8,988 nt of DNA from Aliarcobacter sp. Lineage in GTDB: Bacteria > Campylobacterota > Campylobacteria > Campylobacterales > Arcobacteraceae. Below, one piece after another: positions 1 to 6,041 of the stretch (positions are counted from its first letter, which is position 1; every line of letters starts with the position of its first letter). The notes beneath the pieces were generated by a model. That model saw nothing but the letters and a program-made list of their open reading frames with translations. It was not told where the DNA came from and ran no database searches. The stretch spans positions 1-8,988 of the forward strand of contig JALRJW010000206.1 of NCBI GenBank assembly GCA_023268955.1, read 5' to 3'. The translations under genes and the position numbers were made by a program.

Positions 1-141
1 AAACCAATGGATTAGCTTTAAATAAAGCAATACATCATTCAGGAATAAATAGATTAAGGGCAGTTTCAATGGCTGCATTAACGACAGCTTTAGGTATGAT
101 TCCCCTTGTTAGTGATCCATTTTTTGCATCTATGGCAGTGG
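1..141. repeat. Terminal direct repeat, left copy (141 bp)
   Basis: These 141 bases are identical, base for base, to positions 8848-8988 at the other end of the window. The repeat lies inside the RND permease reading frame and encodes the TM10-TM11 region. Joining the two copies gives a unique circle of 8847 bp and restores an uninterrupted permease gene. The length equals a common maximum assembler k-mer, so the duplication itself is probably an overlap left by assembling a circular or tandemly repeated sequence, not a biological repeat. Confidence 0.97.
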
Positions 142-236
142 TTATAATATTTGGTTTGATGGTGGCAACTTTACTTACAATGGTTTTAGTTCCAGTATTT
201 TATGCAATTTTCTTTAAAGCAGAAAGATTAAAATAG
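1..236 (+). CDS. RND efflux permease, C-terminal part (continues from 6042-8988)
   Basis: This open frame enters from the left edge (first full codon at 3) and stops with TAG at 234-236. It encodes the end of an AcrB-type inner-membrane transporter: an RLR motif just before TM11 (R953 and R955 in the joined protein), the TM11 segment with ALGMIPL, and a final hydrophobic TM12 from about residue 980 to 1007 ending in FFKAERLK. Bases 1-141 repeat 8848-8988, and the frame is the same as that of the gene starting at 6042. The two parts therefore form one 1013-residue protein if the ends are joined, close to the usual 1020-1050 residues of this family. The stop codon directly abuts the ATG of the downstream symporter at 237. 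This is not a separate gene or a pseudogene. Confidence 0.93.
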   Translation, partial: TNGLALNKAIHHSGINRLRAVSMAALTTALGMIPLVSDPFFASMAVVIIFGLMVATLLTMVLVPVFYAIFFKAERLK

Positions 237-1547
237 ATGAAAAATTTACTATCTAAACTTTGGTTTCAAGTAATTGTTGGGATGATTTTAGGAGTCATTA
301 CAGGACTTCTATTATCTCCAACAGCGTTTGCAATAGTTCCTCAAAATATTGCACTTGCAATTGCTCCTTGGGTTGCAATGATAGGAAATATATTTTTAGC
401 ACTTATAAAAATGGTTGTAATTCCTCTTGTAATGAGTTCAATAATACTTGGAATTACAAGTGCTGACGATACAAAAACTTTAAAGAGTTTAGGTCTTACT
501 ATTGCACCATATTTTGTTTTTACAACAATTATTGCTGTAACAATTGGTATCTCAATCACTTATCTAATCCAACCAGGAGATTTTGTTTCAAGTGATGTGG
601 TGAACTCCATATCTTCAAGTGCAGTTGTTTTAAAAGATACAAATCCTTTAAATGAGATGACTATTCCTGATATGATAGTTGGACTTATTCCTGTTAATGT
701 TGCAAAAGCAGAACTAGATGGAAATATTTTATTTTTTGTAATTTTAGCGATTTTTATAGGGGTTGCTTTGATGAATATGGAAAATGATGATGCAAAACCA
801 ATGAAAGACTTGGCAAAATCTTTTCAATCATTTTCCATGACAGTAGTTAAATGGGCAATGAATCTTGCACCTTATGCAGTATTTGGTCTACTTTGTAATA
901 TCACTATTAAAATAGGTTTTGATGCAATTTCGTCTATGGTTGGATATATATTTACAGTTCTGTTAGGACTAGGCTTACTTCTTTGTTTTTACTTGATAAT
1001 TGTATATATAAGTTCAAGAATAAAACCATTGGAGTTTTTGAAAAGAGTTAGAGAAGTTCAGCTTATGGCTTTCTCAACTTCTTCTTCCGCTGCGGTAATG
1101 CCCTTATCTATGAAAACAGCAGAGGATAAACTAAATATACCAACTCCTATATCAAAGTTTGTGATTCCCTTAGGGGCAACTATAAATATGGATGGAACAG
1201 CACTCTACCAAGTATGTGCAGCTATATTTTTGACACAACTTTTTGGTGTAGATTTAGATTTAATTGATGTAATTATTTTAGCAATTACAACTGTTGGTGC
1301 ATCTATTGGAGCTCCAAGTACACCAGGAGTAGGAATCGTAATACTTGCAACGATACTTCAAGGTATAGGTGTTCCTGTTGAAGGAATGGCACTTATTTTA
1401 GGAGTGGATAGAATATTAGATATGTGTAGAACTACTATAAATGTAACAGGTGATTTAACTGCAACTATAGTTATGAAAAAATTAATTGAAATAAGAAGTA
1501 AAGATAAAGAAGTAGCACAAAAGATTCAAGGATTAGGATGCGAATAA
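237..1547 (+). CDS. Dicarboxylate/amino acid:cation symporter (SLC1/DAACS family)
   Basis: A 436-residue inner-membrane secondary transporter of the GltP/DctA/GltPh type, which moves acidic amino acids or C4-dicarboxylates inward with H+ or Na+. Family marks are clear: the serine-rich AFSTSSSAAVMP stretch of hairpin 1, NMDGT at 317-321 (cation-binding motif of TM7), GAPSTPGVG of hairpin 2, and DRILDMCRTTINVTGD near the C terminus. In that last motif D391, D395, R398 and N402 match the substrate- and ion-binding positions of TM8. Length is normal and no break is seen. The ATG directly follows the TAG of the permease gene with no clear Shine-Dalgarno, suggesting translational coupling. It overlaps the next gene by 10 nt. 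Substrate and coupling ion cannot be read from sequence. An importer in an efflux operon is unexpected. Confidence 0.93.
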   Translation: MKNLLSKLWFQVIVGMILGVITGLLLSPTAFAIVPQNIALAIAPWVAMIGNIFLALIKMVVIPLVMSSIILGITSADDTKTLKSLGLTIAPYFVFTTIIAVTIGISITYLIQPGDFVSSDVVNSISSSAVVLKDTNPLNEMTIPDMIVGLIPVNVAKAELDGNILFFVILAIFIGVALMNMENDDAKPMKDLAKSFQSFSMTVVKWAMNLAPYAVFGLLCNITIKIGFDAISSMVGYIFTVLLGLGLLLCFYLIIVYISSRIKPLEFLKRVREVQLMAFSTSSSAAVMPLSMKTAEDKLNIPTPISKFVIPLGATINMDGTALYQVCAAIFLTQLFGVDLDLIDVIILAITTVGASIGAPSTPGVGIVILATILQGIGVPVEGMALILGVDRILDMCRTTINVTGDLTATIVMKKLIEIRSKDKEVAQKIQGLGCE

Positions 1548-2842
1548 AAAACTTAATATTTTTAATTTTACCTATATTCTTTTTTACAGCTTGTTCTACG
1601 AAACGGCCAGTATTAAATGAACAAATAACTGAAGATAAATTACCTTCTTTAAAAGTTGAAAAAAGAGCTGGAAATAGCGATGAACTCTCTTTGATTTTAA
1701 CCTTTTCAGGTGGAGGAACTAGGGCAGCTTCTTTATCTTATGGGTTTTTAAAAGAGCTTAAAAGACATAACCTTTTAAAAGAAGTAGATGTTATATCATC
1801 TGTTTCTGGAGGAAGTTTTACTTCTGCTTATTATGGTCTTTATGGAGATAAGATATTTGAAGATTTTGAGCATAAGTTTCTAAAAAAAGCTATTCAAACA
1901 AGAATTATAGATACTTTTACAAACCCTTTTAATTGGTTTTATCTATCATTTTCAAATAGAAGTGACTATATAGCAAACTATTATGAGAAAGAGATTTTTG
2001 GTAAAAAAACATTTGGTGATTTAAGAAAAGATGGACCAAAGATTATAATAAATGCAACAGATATATCAACAGGAAACCCTTTTGCTTTCTCTCCTGATAA
2101 CTTTCATAGAATCTGTTCAGATTGGGAAAACTATCCAATAGGAAGAGCAGTAACTGCTTCATCTGCTGTTCCTGTTTTGTTCTCACCTATAACTTTAAAA
2201 AATTATGCTGGTTGTAAAGCAATAGATGAAGAAAAAGAGAATAAAAACCTATTAAACTATAATGGCAAACAGTCTTTAGATTTAAAAAAGTATCAAGATA
2301 AAGAGAAGTTTCAATATTTACATTTAGTTGATGGTGGGATAGTTGATAACTTAGGAATAAGGTCATTATTGGATATTGTTGCTCATTATAATAATGATTT
2401 TAATAAAGTAATGGATGTATTTGGAATACCAAATAGTAAAAAAGTTGCTTTGATAGTAATAAATGCTGCAGACTCTTTAAATCCAAAGATTGCAAAAGAA
2501 AAACAAAGTCCTGATATAGAAACAATGATGGGTGCTGTTAGTACAATACAGTTTAAAAGATACAACACAGATACTTTGGATTTAGTCTCTTACTATTTTG
2601 ATCTTTGGGAAAAGCAAGTAAATAAGAAAAGATGTGGAAATGAAAATTGTAAAGCTATTGAGTTTTACCTTATAGAATTAAATTTTAATCAGTTACCAAA
2701 AGATAAAGCAATGAAGTTTGGTTTAACTCAAACTTCTTTAGAACTTCCTTCTTCTAGAGTTGATGAAATCATTAATGCAGCTGGAAAACTTTTAAATAAC
2801 TCAAAGAGTTTTAATAGACTTCTTAACGACATAAAGAAGTGA
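1538..2842 (+). CDS. Patatin-like phospholipase, predicted lipoprotein
   Basis: A 434-residue protein with an N-terminal lipoprotein signal: charged MRIKN, a hydrophobic run, then FTAC with the lipidated Cys at 19. The patatin fold follows. The oxyanion-hole glycine motif GGGTR is at 58-62, the nucleophile motif SVSGG has Ser90 as nucleophile, and the catalytic aspartate of DGG is at D265. Together they give the Ser-Asp dyad of patatin acyl hydrolases, which cleave fatty acyl chains from membrane lipids. The first glycine of the classical GxSxG motif is replaced by serine. The protein is predicted to be membrane-anchored in the envelope, periplasmic side or outer membrane. The ATG is preceded by AAGGA at 1528-1532 with 5 nt spacing and lies inside the end of the symporter gene, so the two are probably co-translated. 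The IS begins 18 nt after the stop, and the C terminus looks complete. Confidence 0.93.
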   Translation: MRIKNLIFLILPIFFFTACSTKRPVLNEQITEDKLPSLKVEKRAGNSDELSLILTFSGGGTRAASLSYGFLKELKRHNLLKEVDVISSVSGGSFTSAYYGLYGDKIFEDFEHKFLKKAIQTRIIDTFTNPFNWFYLSFSNRSDYIANYYEKEIFGKKTFGDLRKDGPKIIINATDISTGNPFAFSPDNFHRICSDWENYPIGRAVTASSAVPVLFSPITLKNYAGCKAIDEEKENKNLLNYNGKQSLDLKKYQDKEKFQYLHLVDGGIVDNLGIRSLLDIVAHYNNDFNKVMDVFGIPNSKKVALIVINAADSLNPKIAKEKQSPDIETMMGAVSTIQFKRYNTDTLDLVSYYFDLWEKQVNKKRCGNENCKAIEFYLIELNFNQLPKDKAMKFGLTQTSLELPSSRVDEIINAAGKLLNNSKSFNRLLNDIKK

Positions 2843-2860
2843 AATAATTATTTAAAATGC

Positions 2861-2884
2861 GGGAGTGTTAGAAAATCTGTGTCA
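2861..2884 (+). repeat. IS left terminal inverted repeat
   Basis: This pairs with 4165-4188. The inner part AAAATCTGTGTCA (2872-2884) is an exact reverse complement of 4165-4177. The outer 11 positions contain five mismatches. It starts 18 nt after the stop codon of the patatin gene. A transposase-binding function is the known role of such ends; the exact tip at 2861 is inferred. Confidence 0.8.
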
Positions 2885-2916
2885 GTCTGATAAAATAATA
2901 TCAAGGATTGACAAAA

Positions 2917-4143
2917 ATGAAAGAAGAATTAGAAACAAATACATTTGACTTTAATGAAGCAGTACAACAACTATTATCTGGTAAAAAGATTAGTGGTAAA
3001 GATGGTGTACTTGCTCCCTTAGTAAAACAATTAGTTGAAGCTGCATTAGAAGCTGAAGTAGAATCTCATATTACACAAGATGTTTTATCTGGAAATAAAA
3101 ATAGAAGAAATGGTAAAACATCTAAAACCATAAAATCCACAGATGGTACATTTGAATTAAATACTCCTCGTGATAGAGCAGGAACATTTGAACCACAACT
3201 TGTGAAGAAAAATCAAACAACAATTAGTGATGAAATAGAAGAGAGAATAATCTCTATGTATGGCTTAGGATTAAGCTATAAAGATATTATTAAACATATT
3301 GAAGAAATCTATAGAGTAGAACTTTCAACTGCAACTATAAGTGCTATTACAGATAAGATAATAGATAAAGTAAAAGCTTGGCAGAATAGACCACTTGAAG
3401 CAATATATCCATTTGTATGGTTAGATGCTATTCACTATAAAATCAAAGATGGTGGGAAATATGTATCTAAAGCTGTTTATACAGTTCTTGGAATGGGAAT
3501 AGATGGTAAAAAAGATATATTGGGATTATACCTATCAGAAAGTGAAGGTGCAAACTTTTGGCTTAGTGTTTTAACAGATTTAAATAATCGTGGAGTAGAA
3601 GATATATTAATAGCATCAGTTGATGGATTAAGAGGATTCCCAGAAGCAATAAAAACAATATATCCTAAAACAGAAGTACAAATTTGTATTGTACATCAAA
3701 TTAGAAATTCTTTAAAATATGTAGCATCTAAAGATCAAAAAGAGTTTATGAGGGATTTAAAGCTTGTATATCAAGCAACAAATAAAGATATTGCAGAAGA
3801 AGAGCTTTTAAAACTTGATGATAAATGGGGTAAAAAATATCCGATAGTTTTACAGTCTTGGCAAAATAAATGGGAGAACTTATCTTACTATTTCAAATAC
3901 CCAAAAGAGATTAGAAAGATTATGTACACAACAAATATTATTGAATCTGTACATAGACAATTTAGGAAATTGACTAAAACAAAAGGAGCATTTCCAAATG
4001 AGAATTCACTTTTAAAATTACTATATATGGGGATAAAAAATGCAAAAGTAAAATGGACACAACCAGTACATAACTGGAGTCTAACCCTCTCTCAATTAGC
4101 TATATTTTTCGAGGGAAGATTAGACAAGTTTTTAGAGGTGTAA
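2917..4143 (+). CDS. IS256-family DDE transposase
   Basis: A 408-residue transposase of the IS256/Mutator type, matching the usual family length. The DDE triad is visible: D170 in WLDAIHYK, D236 in SVDGLRG and E343 in TTNIIESVHRQ. The family's C-x2-H signature lies between them in QICIVHQIRNS (C257, H260). The N-terminal part, with LVKQLVEAALEAEVESHI, is the conserved DNA-binding/leader region, and the RDRAGTFEPQLV stretch is also characteristic. I chose the ATG at 2917 because AAGGA at 2903-2907 lies 9 nt upstream. A TTG at 2908 is in frame but touches that ribosome site. No frameshift or stop is seen, so the protein is probably active. It is oriented with the operon, and read-through from the patatin gene could drive it. 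Confidence 0.95.
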   Translation: MKEELETNTFDFNEAVQQLLSGKKISGKDGVLAPLVKQLVEAALEAEVESHITQDVLSGNKNRRNGKTSKTIKSTDGTFELNTPRDRAGTFEPQLVKKNQTTISDEIEERIISMYGLGLSYKDIIKHIEEIYRVELSTATISAITDKIIDKVKAWQNRPLEAIYPFVWLDAIHYKIKDGGKYVSKAVYTVLGMGIDGKKDILGLYLSESEGANFWLSVLTDLNNRGVEDILIASVDGLRGFPEAIKTIYPKTEVQICIVHQIRNSLKYVASKDQKEFMRDLKLVYQATNKDIAEEELLKLDDKWGKKYPIVLQSWQNKWENLSYYFKYPKEIRKIMYTTNIIESVHRQFRKLTKTKGAFPNENSLLKLLYMGIKNAKVKWTQPVHNWSLTLSQLAIFFEGRLDKFLEV

Positions 4144-4145
4144 CT

Positions 4146-4163
4146 TTAGTTACGATTAGTTAC
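4146..4163 (+). repeat. Subterminal direct repeat TTAGTTAC x2 in the IS right end
   Basis: TTAGTTAC occurs at 4146-4153 and again at 4156-4163, separated by GA, a 10-nt period close to one helical turn. It lies between the transposase stop and the right inverted repeat. No equivalent pair was seen at the left end. It may be an accessory transposase site or chance in AT-rich DNA. Confidence 0.45.
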
Positions 4164-4164
4164 T

Positions 4165-4188
4165 TGACACAGATTTTTGAACGGTCTC
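4165..4188 (-). repeat. IS right terminal inverted repeat
   Basis: Reverse-complement partner of 2861-2884. Read on the minus strand it begins GAGACCGTTC and continues into the shared 13-bp core. The core plus the preceding T also provides a TTGACA hexamer at 4164-4169 pointing outward toward the TetR gene. A suitably spaced -10 is not convincing. Confidence 0.8.
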
Positions 4189-4207
4189 TTTAACAATGCT
4201 TCTTATG

Positions 4208-4235
4208 TAAGATAGGCTTTGCCTATCTTATTTTT
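4208..4235 (+). terminator. Rho-independent terminator
   Basis: TAAGATAGGC (4208-4217) and GCCTATCTTA (4221-4230) form a perfect 10-bp stem with a TTT loop, followed by TTTTT at 4231-4235. A second T-run lies a few bases later. The orientation is plus strand; the minus-strand side has no comparable T tract. It would stop transcripts leaving the IS or operon before they reach the TetR promoter. It lies outside the IS, so it probably belonged to a gene formerly upstream of the TetR gene. Confidence 0.85.
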
Positions 4236-4268
4236 ATCTCCTTTTTGATTTATTACTTTTAAAAAAAT

Positions 4269-4297
4269 TTGACAAATAATAGATAATACAATATCAT
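4269..4297 (+). promoter_or_regulatory. Sigma70-like promoter of the TetR-efflux operon
   Basis: A consensus -35 TTGACA at 4269-4274 is separated by 17 nt from TATCAT at 4292-4297, one mismatch from TATAAT. Transcription would start near 4304, just upstream of the 20-bp palindrome. It is the only good promoter seen in the window that could serve the five-gene set. Confidence 0.72.
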
Positions 4298-4306
4298 TAG
4301 CTTATA

Positions 4307-4326
4307 AACTAATCGAACGGTTAGTT
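4307..4326. promoter_or_regulatory. Palindromic operator, likely bound by the TetR protein
   Basis: The sequence aactaatcgaacggttagtt is a 20-bp inverted repeat. Its 9-bp arms differ at one position, around a central AA. It begins 2-3 nt after the predicted transcription start and ends 20 nt before the TetR start codon. Size, symmetry and place are typical for TetR-family autorepression. Binding by this regulator is inferred. Confidence 0.72.
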
Positions 4327-4346
4327 GAAAAAATATTGGATATTTA

Positions 4347-4949
4347 ATGAAAACAAGTGAAAAGATTTTAAAAGTAGCAGCAGATGAATTCGCAAGAATT
4401 GGGTACGACGGTTTAAGTATGAACTCTTTAGTGGAAAAACTAGAGATAAATAAAGCAACAGTTTATTATCACTTTAAAGACAAAAAAGCTTTATATAAAG
4501 AGGTGATAAAACATGAAATGAAAAAAAACAATGATAATGTAAAAACAATATTCAAAGAAAATAAAGACCCGGAAAATCTTTTTAAATCATATATAAATGC
4601 ACATATTTTATCAATCAAAAAAAATCCTAATATTGTTCAAATTGCTTTAAGAGAGATAGCAAATTTTGGAGCAGATGTTGATGAAGAGATAATCCCTTAT
4701 ATTGAAGAAGATATAAATTTTTTAAAATTAGTCTTGGATGATTTAAATTTAAAAGAAAAATATAAACAAATGAACCTTTTTTCTATTTTTTCTTTAATTC
4801 AAGGAACAATAAAAACCTTTTATGCAATACAAATGAGTGACCTGCCAATTGGTTTAGAGGAGGGTTTAAAAAAAGATAGTGAAAAATCATTAAATCATAT
4901 AGCAGAGTTTATTTCAAATATTTTATTAGATGCAATAGTAGAAAAATAG
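4347..4949 (+). CDS. TetR/AcrR-family transcriptional regulator
   Basis: A 200-residue one-component repressor of usual family length. The N-terminal DNA-binding domain (about 1-50) has the signature ILKVAADEFARIGYDGLSMNSLVEKLEINKATVYYHF in sections; the helix-turn-helix is at about 25-46 and ends in the hallmark KATVYYHFKDKKALY. The C-terminal ligand domain is helical and unconserved to the eye, as is normal, so the inducer cannot be named. A weak TGGA at 4337-4340 lies 6 nt before the ATG. The gene sits first in the operon, 8 nt before the adaptor gene's best start, behind a palindromic operator. This predicts that it represses itself and the pump together. Co-directional regulator and pump is less usual than the divergent acrR-acrAB layout. 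Confidence 0.93.
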   Translation: MKTSEKILKVAADEFARIGYDGLSMNSLVEKLEINKATVYYHFKDKKALYKEVIKHEMKKNNDNVKTIFKENKDPENLFKSYINAHILSIKKNPNIVQIALREIANFGADVDEEIIPYIEEDINFLKLVLDDLNLKEKYKQMNLFSIFSLIQGTIKTFYAIQMSDLPIGLEEGLKKDSEKSLNHIAEFISNILLDAIVEK

Positions 4950-4957
4950 GAGTGAAA

Positions 4958-6040
4958 ATGTATTTAAAAGTTTTAGTATTAAGTTTAATTTCAACAGTAG
5001 TATTTACTGGGTGTATTGAACAAGAAGAGACAAAAATAGAAAAGCCAAAGACAAAGATAGTGAAAATCTTAGACTTAAAAGATAGTAAAAAAGTTTTAGA
5101 ATCTTTTGAGTACCCAGCTCAAGTAGAAGCTTTACAAGATAGTACAATGGCCTTTGAAGTTTCAGGAAAGATTGTAAAGTTTTATTATCAAGAGGGGCAA
5201 AAGGTTAAAAAAGACTCAACAATTGCAAGGTTAGATGATACTATTTATAAGGCAAACTATAATTCAGCTCGTGCAAACTATAACCAAGCAAAAAAAGATT
5301 ATGAAAGATATCAAAAACTTTTTGAGTCAAAATCAGTTGCAAAGGTAGAGTTAGAGAGACAAAGACAAAACCTTGATGTAACAAAAGCTGCAATGCAAGT
5401 TGCTAAAAAGAATCTAGATGAAACAAAACTTGTTGCTGAGTTTGATGGAATTATGGCAAAAAAAATGGTTGATGATTTTGCAAGAGTTACTGCAAAACAA
5501 CCAATCGTTAGGCTTCAAGATAACTCATCATATAAAATAAAGTTTTTTGTTCCTGAAAGTGATGTTTTAGAAGTAAAAGGTGAGTTAACTCCTAAGTATA
5601 TCTCTTCTATTGCTGATTTTTATGTGATACTTGGTGCAAACAAAGATAAAAAATATGAAGCAAAACTTATTGATATATCAACTACTGCAGAAGAGGTTAC
5701 AAGAACATTTGAGTCAACACTTTTAATCAAACCTCAAAAAAATATGACAATCCTACCTGGAATGACAGCACAAGTAAAAGCTGTAGCTAAAGAAGCAACT
5801 GAACAAAGAGTTTTTATACCTTATAAGTCAGTTTTTACAGATGATACAAATTTCTCATTTATCTGGGGTGTGAACGAAGACAACACAGTTTATAAACAGC
5901 AAGTTACGCTTGGAACTGTTTCAAAAGACTCTGTACAGATTGTAGGTGGACTAGAAAATGTTTCAAAAATAGTTACTTCTGGAGTTAGATTTTTAAAATC
6001 TGGTGATAGGGTAAAAGAGTACGAAAAACTGGATAACTAA
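4958..6040 (+). CDS. RND efflux periplasmic adaptor (membrane fusion protein), lipoprotein
   Basis: A 360-residue AcrA/HlyD-type adaptor linking the inner-membrane RND pump to an outer-membrane channel. It has a lipoprotein signal with FTGC, Cys19 being the likely lipidation site. A first lipoyl half-motif (GKIVKFYYQEGQKVKKDSTIARLD) lies at about 67-90. A short alpha-helical hairpin rich in Lys/Gln/Ala runs from about 95 to 150. The second lipoyl half (AEFDGIMAKKMVDDFARV) and beta-barrel and membrane-proximal domains follow, including LPGMTAQVKA. I chose ATG 4958 because AGGAG at 4948-4952 lies 5 nt upstream; an in-frame GTG at 4952 overlaps that ribosome site. The ribosome site itself begins in the TetR stop codon. 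The permease start follows the stop after 1 nt. Confidence 0.93.
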   Translation: MYLKVLVLSLISTVVFTGCIEQEETKIEKPKTKIVKILDLKDSKKVLESFEYPAQVEALQDSTMAFEVSGKIVKFYYQEGQKVKKDSTIARLDDTIYKANYNSARANYNQAKKDYERYQKLFESKSVAKVELERQRQNLDVTKAAMQVAKKNLDETKLVAEFDGIMAKKMVDDFARVTAKQPIVRLQDNSSYKIKFFVPESDVLEVKGELTPKYISSIADFYVILGANKDKKYEAKLIDISTTAEEVTRTFESTLLIKPQKNMTILPGMTAQVKAVAKEATEQRVFIPYKSVFTDDTNFSFIWGVNEDNTVYKQQVTLGTVSKDSVQIVGGLENVSKIVTSGVRFLKSGDRVKEYEKLDN

Positions 6041-6041
6041 A

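Larger units (their letters stand above)
2861..4188 (+). mobile_element. IS256-family insertion sequence
   Basis: An element of about 1.33 kb with a single transposase gene and imperfect terminal inverted repeats, the typical size and design of the family. The repeats pair 2861-2884 with 4165-4188: the inner 13 bp (2872-2884 against 4165-4177) are perfect and the outer part is diverged, 19 of 24 positions overall. The outer boundary is inferred from this pairing and could shift by 1-3 nt. Flanking bases (TAAAATGC on the left, TTTAACAA on the right) show no 8-9 bp target duplication. The element separates the end of the patatin gene from the terminator and promoter of the TetR gene. Confidence 0.88.

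Noticed and set aside
1..236. Reading 1-236 as a truncated RND pseudogene or a second, duplicated permease
   Set aside because: The first 141 bases are identical to the right end and the frame is continuous across the join, so it is the missing 3' end of the single permease gene.
260..559. Short overlapping frames on both strands inside the symporter gene (260-466 plus, 341-559 minus)
   Set aside because: They are shadows of the well-supported SLC1 transporter. The plus-strand one is Cys/Asn/Ser-rich low-quality translation and neither has start signals.
1802..1813. Loss of the first glycine in the patatin GxSxG motif as evidence of an inactive enzyme
   Set aside because: The nucleophile Ser90, the GGGTR oxyanion motif and the DGG aspartate are all kept, and the surrounding SSVSGGSF form looks like a subfamily variant to me, not decay.
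2386..2568. Minus-strand 60-codon frame inside the patatin gene
   Set aside because: It overlaps conserved patatin-domain coding sequence and shows no start signal or known motif.
2842..2853. 12-bp palindrome AAATAATTATTT just after the patatin stop as a terminator
   Set aside because: It has no G or C pairs, no loop and no T tract, so it would not form a stable terminator hairpin. It is explained by AT-rich composition.
4952..4957. GTG at 4952 as start of the adaptor gene, and similarly TTG at 2908 for the transposase
   Set aside because: In both cases the Shine-Dalgarno sequence overlaps or touches the alternative codon, while the downstream ATG (4958 and 2917) has normal 5-9 nt spacing.
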